A stretch of DNA of 64,000 nt, taken from NCBI GenBank assembly GCA_006503475.1, contig RSEH01000187.1, forward strand, positions 1 through 64,000. The letters run 5' to 3'. Position numbers and translations under genes: made by a program. The stretch's first letter is position 1. Each line of letters opens with the position of its first letter. Source of the stretch: Stentor roeselii. Lineage: Eukaryota; Ciliophora; Heterotrichea; Heterotrichida; Stentoridae. Below the pieces are notes generated by a model that had not been told where the DNA came from, made no database searches, and saw only the letters and a program-made list of their open reading frames with translations. Shown here piece by piece: positions 10,671 to 20,319 of this stretch.

Positions 10671-11255
10671 TCAATTCACGAAAAGCTCTGCAAGTTCTGA
10701 GGCGCTTTCACAGGTTTCACATGTTTCATTATCAATCAAGTCCTCATCATTCCCCTGGTCTAATTCAAGCTGGTCTTCTTCGACATCTGCCTGCGTCGCT
10801 TCAATCAAAAACATTAAAATACTTTCAATTTCACTATAATTCAACTTCCAATCAATCAAATTCAACAAATTCGACTCAAGATTTACAAGTTCTCCTTTTT
10901 TAAGCACTCCTATTTTTTCGAGGTCTGAGTTTTTCGCTGGTCGGTCAATGAAAGCTTTGTAAGAAATGACTAAAGCTGTGTAAGTCAATTTTTGAACGGT
11001 AAAAACGTCCATCTCAGTGAAAAAGTTTCGCATGATTAAATAAGCGCAAGATAAAGCTCGCTCGTCTATGTCGAATTGGTAAAGGAAGTGGTCGATGTAC
11101 GCCTCTAGTTTCATTGGCATTGGTTTTGAAAGTCGGAAAATTTCCAGTCTTTCAGATTTTTTTGATTCTTTTTGGACGTTTTGGCTGATCAAGGCTGCGA
11201 AAGTAATTCTTATTGACATGTTTATAAACCATCCACATCTTACATATTCAATCAA
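10671..11255 (-). CDS. P-type (Pho80-like) cyclin
   Basis: 194 residues. A single cyclin box covers about residues 45-155. The segments KLEAYIDHFLYQFDIDERALSC, the helix around MRNFFTEMD, and LVNLESNLLNLIDWKLNYSE match the PHO80/CYCP/CYCU class, where the last one reads roughly LN-x-LE-x-xFL-x-x-L-x-F-x-L. An acidic C-terminal tail follows. These cyclins activate Pho85/CDK5-type kinases. The first Met gives a plausible protein, but Met13 (ahead of SIRITFAAL) is an equally good start. The gene runs in the same direction as its 3' neighbour, 78 bp away. Confidence 0.72.
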   Translation of the reverse strand: MIEYVRCGWFINMSIRITFAALISQNVQKESKKSERLEIFRLSKPMPMKLEAYIDHFLYQFDIDERALSCAYLIMRNFFTEMDVFTVQKLTYTALVISYKAFIDRPAKNSDLEKIGVLKKGELVNLESNLLNLIDWKLNYSEIESILMFLIEATQADVEEDQLELDQGNDEDLIDNETCETCESASELAELFVN

Positions 11256-11640
11256 TTGTAATGTTTTGTGTTGTATGACTTGGGATTAGAAAAATTGGGA
11301 AAAGATTTTTTTGTTTTGGTTGAGAAAGGTCTTGAATTAATTTTTATTGAATTATGGAGAGGTATTGAATATGTTTGGAGGTTTGGTGAGATAAAAGATG
11401 ATATTTAGATCTTTGGATTACTTTTCATCCTGTTCACAATCTCTGAAACCATTCATAAAATATCTTATTTTAATGTATTATTTTTTTCATATATCTTGAA
11501 AATATTATTGATTGAATAAATAATCCAATACAGAAAGTCAAGTACCTGGTATTTCCTTAATTTAACTAATGAAAAACATCTGAACCTCAGCCCAAAAAAA
11601 ATATTGATAAAAATTTCAATCTCCCAATAAATCACTAAAA
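11256..11640. other. Intergenic region between divergent genes
   Basis: About 385 bp between the cyclin start (minus) and the dCMP deaminase start (plus). AT-rich, changing from T-rich to A-rich on the plus strand near 11560. It presumably carries both promoters. No RNA gene was seen. Confidence 0.5.
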
Positions 11641-12540
11641 ATGCTGCTAATCGGAATAGCAGGAAGTCTCTGCTCAGGCAAAAAAACCCTAGCAAGTCTA
11701 TTACAATCCAAAGGCGACTTCGAGTTAATCAACCTAGATTCAACTTCTCGACGATCCCCATCAACGCCAAGTGTCTTACTTCAAGAAATCCTATCAAATC
11801 CTTCAACTTCCAGCCAAATATTTTTCCCAATAACCCACACATCAGACTTACTCCTTCTCCAAAAAGACTCTAGATTCGTGATGATATCCCTTGACAGTCC
11901 AGTCCGTTTGCGTTACCAGCGCTTTGTGAAGCTTCATGGAAAATCCGGTGACGCTTTAAAGAACTTCCTAGAAAAAGACGACGAGCTTCAATATTCAACT
12001 TCACTTTCTCAAATCGTATTATCCGCCGATCGAATCCTTCAAAACTCAGGGACTATCCAAGACCTTTCTTCCCAATTGGACTCTTTGAACATTTTGAACT
12101 TGTCGCATCAAAGACCTTCTTTCGACCTTTATTTTATGAGATTCGCTGAAATCGTCTCTACTCGATCAGGTTGCTTGAGACATGCGGGCGGCTGTGTCTT
12201 GACCTGTGAAAATAAAGTCGTTTCTACTGGATACTCGGGTATACCCAAAGCCCCTCTTCAGTGCATTGACGGAGGCTGCTTGAAATGCTTGAATAGGGAA
12301 GATGGTCAGTGTTTTTGTAATCATGCTGAACTTAATGCGATTATTGAGGCTAAGTCGGGGAAAAAGGCAGGGTGCTCGATTTATTCTAATATTTTTCCTT
12401 GTTTTGAATGCGCCTTGGCTATGGTGCAAATTAAGGCAAAGAAATTGTTTTATTCCAGAAGAGATACTTGGAATGAAAAAAGTAGCAAAGTACTTGAAAA
12501 TTATGGAATTTCTGTTTTTTTCTTGTCGGTTGTTGGGTGA
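11641..12540 (+). CDS. DCD1: dCMP deaminase with N-terminal P-loop-like domain
   Basis: 299 residues in two parts. The N-terminal 150 residues begin MLLIGIAGSLCSGKKTLASLL, a Walker-A-like loop, and continue with a kinase-like fold that includes MISLDSPVRLRYQRF. Yeast DCD1 has a related N-terminal region. The C-terminal half is a zinc deaminase: CNHAELNA gives the HAE zinc and catalytic motif, and PCFEC gives the paired cysteines. Upstream cysteines (GGCLKCLN) match the extra zinc site of dCMP deaminases. It converts dCMP to dUMP to feed dTMP synthesis. The frame ends in TGA, evidence that TGA is a stop here. Confidence 0.88.
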   Translation: MLLIGIAGSLCSGKKTLASLLQSKGDFELINLDSTSRRSPSTPSVLLQEILSNPSTSSQIFFPITHTSDLLLLQKDSRFVMISLDSPVRLRYQRFVKLHGKSGDALKNFLEKDDELQYSTSLSQIVLSADRILQNSGTIQDLSSQLDSLNILNLSHQRPSFDLYFMRFAEIVSTRSGCLRHAGGCVLTCENKVVSTGYSGIPKAPLQCIDGGCLKCLNREDGQCFCNHAELNAIIEAKSGKKAGCSIYSNIFPCFECALAMVQIKAKKLFYSRRDTWNEKSSKVLENYGISVFFLSVVG

Positions 12541-12602
12541 CTTTCTAGAGTAATAATCTATTGTCTCAAGAGTCTGATATTTAAGTTTTTGATCTAAACA
12601 TA

Positions 12603-14702
12603 ATGTCTAAAACAGCGACAGACGTCATCAAAGGTTTAAGGAAAGGGAAAATCGACCGGACCGCCTTTCTGACGACAGTCTATTCGGAGATACGTGAAGA
12701 AGTGAAAAGTCCTGACCAGTCAACAAAATCGAACGCGATCCGCAAACTATTCGTCCTAGCCCTAGAAGGCTACGACATGGAATGGGCATCTTTCCACATC
12801 TTAGAAGTGATGAGTTCTTCTAAGTTCTCTGAAAAGCACTCAGGTCTTCTAGCAGCCTCTCAATGTTTCAAGCCGAACTCAGACATCTTATTCTTAGCGA
12901 CAAACTTCTTCAGACGTGAACTGGTCGCCACGAACCCGATCGACACTTGCGTCGCTTTGAACACCTTGGCCTGCGTGGTGAATCCAGACATGTCAAAAGA
13001 ACTGATGCACGAATGTGTGAGTCTTTTAAACGCATCGAAGCCAATACTAAGAAAAAAGACCTGTGTCTTATTTTTCAGACTTTTTTCTCAATACCCTGAC
13101 GGTCTAAGCAGTTATTTCGAAAGACTAGCAGAAAAGTTAAAAGATGACAATTCAGGAGTAGTGATGGGGACAGTGAACACGATTTACGAACTTGCAAGAA
13201 TTAACCCAAAGTTTGTCCTTTACACTGCACAGAGCTTATACGAGTTGATGAACAGAACAAACAGCAACTGGGTGTTAATAAAAGTGATAAAACTCGTAAC
13301 TCAAAATTAGTTTGTCGAGCTTTCCAAGGTCGAAAATCGACTTTTAAAGAAACTTTCAGGACCTTTCAAAGAAATTTTAATGAGAAACCCGGCAAAGTCA
13401 GTTGAATTTGAACTGATTCGAGCGATTTGCACTGTTTTTCATGAAACTGATGAACTTGTAAGGCTTGCTTTGAGTAAATTAAACGGGTTTCTAGATAGTA
13501 ATGACCCGAATTGTAAGAATTACCTAGTGAAGTACCTCGGGCTCACTGCACTTGAACAGCTCATCGCTTTTTCCCCTCGACTTGCAGAGGAGTACCGGAT
13601 TTTTATCTTAGAAGCCCTGCAGAGTAAAGACCTGACCATCCGTCTTCGCGCTTTACGAATAGTGAAACTAACAGCGACTTCTGAAACTCTTCCAGAAATC
13701 ACATCAAATCTTCTCTCCGAGTTAGAAAAGCCTTCAAACGCTGGAATCAAAGAAGAAATAATCAGTTGCCTTCTTTACCTTCTCAGCCTGAACCAATATG
13801 AACTTATCATCGACTTTCGATGGATGTTTGAAGTACTTTTAAAGCTCGTTCAGCAAAAAACCTCGAATCACGAAGCCCAACTAAGCAGCATCGTACTTGA
13901 CGTAGTCCTTCGCGTTCCTGAACTGCGAGAAGAAGCAGTTGAACTTTCTCTTCAACTACTTGAGAAGTTCGACAGTCTTCGTTCAGAAAGATGTGAGGCC
14001 CTGACAGGTCTTCTCTTTATTCTTGGAGAATTTTGCAGTCTTTTAACACAAGAAAACTTCCGCCTTGCCGTGAGTCTTCTGCTAAAGCCCAGGTGGGACT
14101 CAGTGGGTTTTCATGAAAATGTCTACAATGCGCTTAGCTCTTGTTTGTTTAAACTCGCTTTAAGGGCTGATCCTGCTGAAGCTGAAAAATGTTTTGCGAA
14201 GGTAAAGGCGAATTGTTTGGCAAGTGAACATATGGAAGCTCAGGAAAGAAGCTGGTTTTTTTTTAATGTTTTAGAAAAATGTGAAAAAGATCAGGTTTCT
14301 AAGGTTTTGATGCCTTTTTTACCTATTCATCCTGCGGCTCAGGCTTTGATTTTTCCTCCTGATGAACTTTTGATGCCTTTTGAAGTTGATGAGAAGGAAA
14401 TTATGACTGTTCGTGATGATGGCAGTGTTGAGTTTCATTATTTCAGGGAAGAGGACTTCAAAGATGACCAGATGACTGATGTGGATAGGAAACTTGCCAA
14501 GTTGAAGATGAAGGAAAAACAGATGAATGACCCTTTTTATATCAAACCGAAGAAGGGAAAGAAGAAGAAGGGGAAGAAAAGTAAGGCCAAGGAAGAACAG
14601 ATCGTTGAAAAGGAGGAAAAGGTTGAAAGTACTGTCGAGGTTAAACCGAAAGCTGTGAAGAAGTACACTGTTAACAGAGCTGACCCTTTGGTACCACAAT
14701 AG
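12603..14702 (+). CDS. AP3D1: AP-3 complex delta subunit (one 15-nt intron)
   Basis: The coding sequence is 12603-13295 joined to 13311-14702 and gives 694 residues. Without splicing the frame stops at the end of the intron. With it, the text reads IKVIKLFVELSKVENRLLKKL, which continues the adaptin alpha-solenoid as in animal AP-3 delta (IKLFGALTPLEPRLGKKL). Other family segments are YDMEWASFHILEVMSSSKF and LLAASQCF near the N terminus. AP-3 sorts cargo from endosomes or Golgi to lysosome-related organelles. The protein stops shortly after a Lys-rich linker, so the long hinge and ear of animal delta (about 1150 residues) are absent or reduced. The stop lies in a 55-bp tandem duplication. Confidence 0.9.
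13296..13310 (+). other. 15-nt intron in AP-3 delta
   Basis: GTAACTCAAAATTAG lies between codons (phase 0), and its last three bases form an in-frame TAG if retained. Removal restores a conserved adaptin segment across the junction. Confidence 0.93.
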
Positions 14703-14790
14703 ATTAATCTGAATAGTTCTCTTATATCGAATTCTTGACCCTTTGGTACCATAATAGATTAATCTGAATAGTTCTCTTATATCGAATTCT
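14681..14790. repeat. Two-copy 55-bp tandem duplication
   Basis: Copies at 14681-14735 and 14736-14790 are almost identical. Each holds the last six AP-3 delta codons, the TAG stop, and the start of the 3' flank. A third partial match (CCTTTGGTA) follows. It is probably a recent slippage or unequal-exchange event. The protein is unaffected because the first stop is kept. Confidence 0.9.
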
Positions 14791-14858
14791 TCCTTTGGTA
14801 ATCTTTATTTGCCTTGTTGGGATTCAAGCCATTATTCTTCATGATAATAAACCAGAAA

Positions 14859-15743
14859 ATGTTAAACTCTTCTGAAGACTCTCACGAGCCAAGCAATGAA
14901 ATCCGAGTTTCTTCAGCCGACGCAGTCAAACTTTCCGAACTAGCGAAATCTGAAGTCTCAAGTCAACAATCCCCAGAAACTCCTAAAGCCAAATCAAAAA
15001 GATCATCAGTTAGATTCACTTCTCACTCTTCTCCTCAGTTAAAATCTCGAAAAAATCACCTTCTATCTTTACGGTCTAAAGACGAAGTTGAAAAACTTAA
15101 TAAACAGACCTCGGAACAAGTGATTAAATCAGTTTATCATCTAATCAAATCGAAATTTCCTCTCAACTACGGCAAAAAAGAACTCTCTTCTAAAGATCAA
15201 GATGAAATTCAGGCCTTTTTCCTTAAAAAAAAATCAGAATTTTCTAGAACTCTTGAAGAAATCTACTCCAAACAGCAAACTCAACCTAAACTTTCAAGAA
15301 AAAGTTTAAAACTCGATGAAAAAATCAGTAAAAACCTAGAAAAAGAAATATTTATCATAAAACAACGGAAAAAACTTCTAAAAAAAGAGATAATTCAAAA
15401 AGCCAGCGAAAAAATATTAAAAGCGAAACAAATCGCTTTAAAAAAGAAAAAAATCGAAGCTAGGAAAAAAGAACTAGAAGAAAGAAAAATCCAAGAAAAA
15501 GAAAAAGAAATCATCATAAAAAACATCGAAAACTTCTACAAAGACCGACTGAGTATCTTCAAAGAAGCTCTACTCAAAAGAGAAGAATCCCAAAAAATTT
15601 TAAACTACGAGGAAAAGTTATTCGCTTCAAGCGTATTCAAAGAAATAAAACAAAAAAAGCTAAGCGACCTTCTTTCCCTAAAGAACAAATACGAGCAAGA
15701 TCTAGAAGAACTAAAAGAAAAACTTAACACCCTGTCGCATTAG
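14859..15743 (+). CDS. Coiled-coil protein of unknown function
   Basis: 294 residues from the Met at 14859. The frame is open to an ATG at 14814, but the 15 residues before Met16 (hydrophobic, MLGFKPLFFM...) look like translated leader and fall just after the 55-bp duplication, so the downstream Met is preferred. Residues 1-90 are Ser-rich and likely disordered. From about residue 140 the chain is almost all Lys, Glu, Leu and Ile in heptads, a long coiled coil. No known domain. It sits 28 bp before the USP-like gene on the same strand. Confidence 0.65.
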   Translation: MLNSSEDSHEPSNEIRVSSADAVKLSELAKSEVSSQQSPETPKAKSKRSSVRFTSHSSPQLKSRKNHLLSLRSKDEVEKLNKQTSEQVIKSVYHLIKSKFPLNYGKKELSSKDQDEIQAFFLKKKSEFSRTLEEIYSKQQTQPKLSRKSLKLDEKISKNLEKEIFIIKQRKKLLKKEIIQKASEKILKAKQIALKKKKIEARKKELEERKIQEKEKEIIIKNIENFYKDRLSIFKEALLKREESQKILNYEEKLFASSVFKEIKQKKLSDLLSLKNKYEQDLEELKEKLNTLSH

Positions 15744-15771
15744 TTATGAAAACTGTAAACCTTAATCATAA

Positions 15772-17373
15772 ATGGTTATTTCCACCGCCCCCAAGCCAGA
15801 AGACGTGCGAGCTTTGCGAGAAATGGGTTTTGACGAGAAAGTAGTCATCGAAGCTTTGAAGAAATGTGACAATAACCGAGAAAGAGCCACTGAGTGGATT
15901 TTAACCCATTCAAATGACGTGTCAATGCAAGTCGTCCCCTACGGTCCCCAGCCCGAGTCAGTCATTCGATCCGATGACGACGAGTTGAAAAGAGCCATTG
16001 CCATGTCAATGGAAGAGTCCCAGCCTTCATCTCGCCTTAAAGAAATCCGAGACCCTTCAATGCCCCTGGGCTTGAAAAACATTGGAAACATTCCTTATTT
16101 CACTTCTTTGATCCAACTTCTTCACTCGACCCCTGCCTTCAAAAAACCAGTCCTCGACGCGGTATCGACCTCGCATGAAGAAGACCCTCACAAGCGAAAA
16201 CTCTTCAAATTTCTACAAGAACTGAAAAATATCTTTAAAATGATGGACTCTAGTGAAAAAAAATTCGAAGACTCTAACTCGTTATTCGCGGCTTACACAG
16301 ATATTGACGGCCCTTATCAAATTGATAATCAGAAAAATGATGTCGCTGATTATTTACTGAAAATTGTTGCACGTGTTGAGGAAGGACTTAAGTACTGTCA
16401 ACAGGGAAATGATAATATTCCTAACCGTAAGGACAGTATCAACTTTTTAACTGAAAGTCCTCTCATTTTTGATGTTTTTCATGGAAAAAATGTGAATATC
16501 ACCAAGTTTAAAGAACCTGGAACTAAAACTATCAGCAAGTCAGGACCTGAAAACTCTTTCGGGAAATTTGAACTCGATGCTGAACACCTGGACTTGTATG
16601 AAGCTTGGGGAAAAGCTGTCAGTAAGAAAATCGAGAATTTTTATACTGGGGAAAACACTGTCATTGCCAAGCAGGTCACTTGGATCACTGAACTTCCGAA
16701 ACTTCTCGTTTTTGACATCAAAAGACACCAAGAAGCGAAAAATAAGAAAATTTTCAACTTTCCTGAAAAAATTCACCCTGGGCGGTTTTTAGTTGAAAAT
16801 CACGGAGAAAGTTACAAACTTCAGAAAAGTCTTAGAACGAACAAGAGAAAAGTCAAGAATCTAAAAATTTCCATTGAAAAATTTGAAAAATTCAATGAAA
16901 GTGAATTGGATATCTCGAAAATGCTTGGCCTTTGCACTGATTTCCTTTCAGGACTGGTAAATGGGACTGACTTGCTGGATGGAAGCGAGTTTGAAAGTGA
17001 GTTGTTAAGTGAAGACCAGCAAAAGTCCCTGAAAAGCACTTTAAACATTGTAGAGGCTTATTCAAATGAAGTAAACTCGAAGTTAGAAAAGATGAAAAGT
17101 GACTTGGAGTCATATTCAAGTCAGATCGAAAAAGCTTTCAACACAGAAAAGTTTAACAGTCACGAGTTTTCACTCACAGCAGTTATTGTTCATGATGGAG
17201 ATGTGGGAAGTGGACAGTTTTACAGCTATATGTGTCGAGAAGGCAAATGGTGGAAGTACCAAGACATCAGCATCAGTGAGGTGAACTTCAAAGAGGTCCT
17301 GTTCCATTCACTAGGAGAATACGGAATATCTGCAGCCTGTTGTTTAGTCTATTCCCAAATAGTTAAATTATAA
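15772..17373 (+). CDS. UBA-UIM-USP protein, predicted inactive deubiquitinase
   Basis: 533 residues. A UBA domain lies at about residues 7-46 (VRALREMGFDEKVVIEALKK), then a UIM (DDELKRAIAMSMEES, about 64-79), then a USP fold. The Cys box reads GLKNIGNIPYF at 100-110, where active USPs have GLKN-x-GNTC-x-x-N: the nucleophile Cys is Pro108. The His box near 479-486 reads GSGQFYSY where G-H-Y is expected, so the catalytic His is Gln482. Domain order and the C-terminal segment (WWKYQDI, then VLFHSLGEYG) recall USP25/28. I infer a ubiquitin-binding pseudoenzyme. Its stop overlaps the convergent IQ gene by 6 bp. Confidence 0.8.
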   Translation: MVISTAPKPEDVRALREMGFDEKVVIEALKKCDNNRERATEWILTHSNDVSMQVVPYGPQPESVIRSDDDELKRAIAMSMEESQPSSRLKEIRDPSMPLGLKNIGNIPYFTSLIQLLHSTPAFKKPVLDAVSTSHEEDPHKRKLFKFLQELKNIFKMMDSSEKKFEDSNSLFAAYTDIDGPYQIDNQKNDVADYLLKIVARVEEGLKYCQQGNDNIPNRKDSINFLTESPLIFDVFHGKNVNITKFKEPGTKTISKSGPENSFGKFELDAEHLDLYEAWGKAVSKKIENFYTGENTVIAKQVTWITELPKLLVFDIKRHQEAKNKKIFNFPEKIHPGRFLVENHGESYKLQKSLRTNKRKVKNLKISIEKFEKFNESELDISKMLGLCTDFLSGLVNGTDLLDGSEFESELLSEDQQKSLKSTLNIVEAYSNEVNSKLEKMKSDLESYSSQIEKAFNTEKFNSHEFSLTAVIVHDGDVGSGQFYSYMCREGKWWKYQDISISEVNFKEVLFHSLGEYGISAACCLVYSQIVKL

Positions 17374-19074
17374 TATCTGACTATCTCTAACACCCTCGTT
17401 TTTTTCTATTTCTTCAGCAGCTTTTTCAATCAAAACTTTAATTTCAGCTGGACTCGGCAAGTATTTAAATTCCTGAGGCTTTTCTTTAGGAACTCGATAA
17501 AGACTTTCACTTTTTTCAACACTTTTCAGGTAACTTGAGAATTTTTCCTCGTAAAACTTTTTAACGATCTGGTCACGGACTATTGGAGGGATTTTCAGGT
17601 ACTTGATAGAAACTGCTGAAGACTTTCTGAAAATCATTGAAGAGAAGACATTGTTCCAGATTTTTGTGATTTCTTCGATGCGTCGCTTGTTTCTGGTTAA
17701 AAATGATTTACTCGCTTTTTGAATTAAAGTCACTTTTTTAAGGAATTGGTCAAACTTTACTCTGACGTGGGTCTCTTTTGCTGATTGAATACAAAAACTG
17801 ATGAAGGATTTCTTTATGTTTTTTTTTATTATGTCGAAAGTCGAGTTGAATAAAAATAGGTCATTTCGAGCGTGTAGTAAAATGTTGTCTTTTACTGAAA
17901 TTTTCAGGTATTTTGTTTTGAAGACCTTCTGGATTAGTCTGGCTGAGGCGCTTTGGTGGAGGTTGAAGATTAGATCGGATTTTTCAGTTAGTATTTTTGA
18001 CCTGATCGCCGCGGCTGCCTTTTGGAAGAGTAAAAGAGTCAGCCAGGTCTTTTGGATACGGATCAGCTGGCTAATTCTTAGTTTTTGTTCAGTTCTGGCC
18101 AGTATAGACTGATTTTTGCTTGTTTTTTGTTTCAAACTTTCAAGATTATGTATTTTTTTTTCAATATAAATTTCAGCCCGTCTCTTTAAAACCCCAGCAA
18201 TTTTCTCTTCAAGATTAGGAAAAGACTTAACCGGCATAATCGTAGAAGAGTTTCGATTAATAAGTATAAAATTTTTTGAATTCGCTTGTTTTTTCAGAAC
18301 ATTTTTCCTGTTTTTCACTAAATTTTCTACCTTTTTCTTGAGTTCAAGTCTTTTTCCCTCATTTTTATATATTTCCTCGTATTGTGCACTTAATGTTTTT
18401 TTCTTTTGAGGAAGTTCTTCAGGTGGAAGGTAAATATTTTTTATATACCCAAAAGAAATTCCGATTGTCAGGACCAGTGGTCCTTGAGCCTCAACAGCTA
18501 AAAAAAGCGAATCACATGAAAAAAAAGTGTTTTTTTCATGCACTTCAAAATTATCATCAAGAAAAATCCTATCACAAGTCTCAGCCGTCGGGTTTTCACA
18601 TGTTTTCGATATAAAAACACGACTTTTTCCGTAGTTTCTTCTGAGATTCACCTTCAACGGTGACCTTTTTCCTTTGCTAAAAATCTTAAAATTCTGAATT
18701 TGGCCATTTTTCAGGTTTAAGGTCAAAACTCTGCCCTCTGATAGAACTTTTGTTGTTAAAGAAGGCCTTCCTGATGCTATTGAATCAATGCTTTTCAAAA
18801 GAGAGTTAAAATCGCAGGACTGTTGAGGAAAATAATAAAAAATATTAGAGCTTGACGGCGACTTTGAATTGAATTTTGTTGACGTCAACATCATTTTTTC
18901 GTTTTCGACTTGAGTCAGAGAGCTGATGCGAGGAGTGCTGAAGTAACATGATTGAGGACGGTTGAAAGACTCGCTTGCTTCTAATGAGAGTTCTTCGATT
19001 TGGTTTTTTGTTTTCACTAGTTTTAGGTTTCTGGTGGATAATGTGTGTCGTTGCAAATCAGAATACTTGTTCAT
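17368..19074 (-). CDS. IQ-motif protein, ciliate paralogue family (copy 1)
   Basis: 568 residues beginning MNKYS. Residues about 110-230 form a beta-rich domain (NFKIFSKGKRSPLKVNLRRNYGKS...), with an aromatic, Cys-containing pattern also present in the gene at 28258-29835. A Lys-rich coiled coil follows, then IQ-like motifs (ARLIQKVFKTKYLK and LIQKASKSFLTRNKRR) that should bind calmodulin or centrin. The two genes share the start, domain order, and the spacing of these parts, so they are paralogues even though identity is low. I do not recognise a family outside ciliates. A cortical or basal-body role is possible but not shown. Confidence 0.68.
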   Translation of the reverse strand: MNKYSDLQRHTLSTRNLKLVKTKNQIEELSLEASESFNRPQSCYFSTPRISSLTQVENEKMMLTSTKFNSKSPSSSNIFYYFPQQSCDFNSLLKSIDSIASGRPSLTTKVLSEGRVLTLNLKNGQIQNFKIFSKGKRSPLKVNLRRNYGKSRVFISKTCENPTAETCDRIFLDDNFEVHEKNTFFSCDSLFLAVEAQGPLVLTIGISFGYIKNIYLPPEELPQKKKTLSAQYEEIYKNEGKRLELKKKVENLVKNRKNVLKKQANSKNFILINRNSSTIMPVKSFPNLEEKIAGVLKRRAEIYIEKKIHNLESLKQKTSKNQSILARTEQKLRISQLIRIQKTWLTLLLFQKAAAAIRSKILTEKSDLIFNLHQSASARLIQKVFKTKYLKISVKDNILLHARNDLFLFNSTFDIIKKNIKKSFISFCIQSAKETHVRVKFDQFLKKVTLIQKASKSFLTRNKRRIEEITKIWNNVFSSMIFRKSSAVSIKYLKIPPIVRDQIVKKFYEEKFSSYLKSVEKSESLYRVPKEKPQEFKYLPSPAEIKVLIEKAAEEIEKNEGVRDSQIL

Positions 19075-19379
19075 TGTTTAGTTTTAAGTATAATTATTAG
19101 ATTTTTGAGCTTTCATAAGGTTGATTTACGAAATATAATAAGTTATTTTACTTAATGTTCCATAAGTGCATTCAAATAATATATTCAAGATCTATTAATA
19201 AATCAAATATAATGACAATTTTTTTCAAATATCAGAAACCCTAAAACAATAGCAAGAATTTTTTATCAACTCTAGCATGACTCAAACACAAGCATTTAAA
19301 ACAAATTAAATCTCAATCTAAATCTTAATAATCACTAAAATCTCATAACTTAAAAAGACTCTTAAAATTTTCTAATAAA
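19075..19379. other. Intergenic region between divergent genes
   Basis: About 305 bp of AT-rich DNA between a minus-strand start and a plus-strand start. The half next to the plus gene is A-rich. No motif, RNA gene or repeat was recognised. Confidence 0.5.
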
Positions 19380-19907
19380 ATGAGCAAAGTCCTTAACGAA
19401 GAACAAGAAAAATACGGAGAATTTTACACAAACCTCAAAAACATCTCAACAGCGAAGCAAGAAGGCATAGACCTAGAAAGTGCGAAAAACATTGTAAGTG
19501 ATTACAAAAATCAGATAAACTTGCAAAGTTTTATCGACTTCTGGAAGCATTACGAAGCTGATACTCCTGAAGAGACAGAAGTTTTAGAGATATGTAAAGA
19601 AGTAAGTCATATGTAGAACATAAAACACAATGTGAAAGTCTGTGGAAGCGCTGCTTTTTTATTGACTTGCGGATTTTCTGGTAATATTTAAATAGCTATG
19701 TATGCTGGTCAAGTACCTGCAAGACCCAGATTCATCATTCAGGTTTCAGGAACTTTGATTGGATGCTTGTATGGTGTCATCATTTCTAATAAACCTAACA
19801 TGGCAAGGTTTTATAATCTTGGCCCTCAGTATAGCCTGGGCAGGATTGCACGAGATGAAATTATGCAGTGGAGCTCAGATGAAGTAATTAGTAAAGAACA
19901 GGATTAG
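19380..19907 (+). CDS. Small membrane protein with two 15-nt introns
   Basis: Exons 19380-19601, 19617-19680 and 19696-19907 join to 165 residues. Intron 1 is phase 0. Intron 2 is phase 1, so Ser-Ala-Met is formed across it. The first 75 residues are acidic and helical. Exon 2 and the start of exon 3 encode a hydrophobic stretch (CGSAAFLLTCGFSAMYAG), and a second follows (FIIQVSGTLIGCLYGVIIS). Two membrane helices with a soluble N terminus are predicted. A polar tail containing LGRIARDEIMQW ends the protein. No family was recognised. Organelle membrane is a guess from the helix-Gly pattern. Confidence 0.72.
19602..19616 (+). other. 15-nt intron 1 of small membrane protein
   Basis: GTAAGTCATATGTAG, phase 0, with an in-frame TAG if retained. 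Removal opens the frame into the next exon. Confidence 0.88.
19681..19695 (+). other. 15-nt intron 2 of small membrane protein
   Basis: GTAATATTTAAATAG, phase 1, with an in-frame TAA if retained. Removal links the exon-2 hydrophobic segment to MYAGQ in exon 3. Confidence 0.88.
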
Positions 19908-20319
19908 TATAGTGTCGAAGAAATTTAACAAAGTTTTAATGTTGTTTGACTATTAGAGAAAGATGCCCAGAGTTTTCAGTTTTTATTGACTTCCAGCTGG
20001 ATTATTTGTAGTGTGGTTGATTTCATCATGCATTTAATTTTAAAATTATTTTATTTTAACATTCTAATAATATTTAAGCATGTTGAATCAAGTAACACAA
20101 TCATTATCTGTGACAATCTATTTATCTCACATCCGAAATTCTATTAATAAAAAACTGCTTAACCAGCATGAAATCTTATTATTCATCCAGTTTAATAATT
20201 AATAAAAATCTCTATAATAAATCTTTTCCTTTATAAATCACAAAACCAAAACTAATAAAATTCAAGGAATATCAGAATAAACTCATCATTAACATCTCTA
20301 ATTCTGACGAGCTGTCAAA
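19908..20319 (+). other. Intergenic region, no gene seen
   Basis: About 410 bp of AT-rich DNA between two plus-strand genes. Stops occur in all frames, and there is no tRNA or repeat that I can see. Confidence 0.5.

Noticed and set aside
11465-11695. Minus-strand hydrophobic open frame of 76 residues
   Set aside because: It overlaps the start of the dCMP deaminase gene. Hydrophobic composition follows from T-rich DNA.
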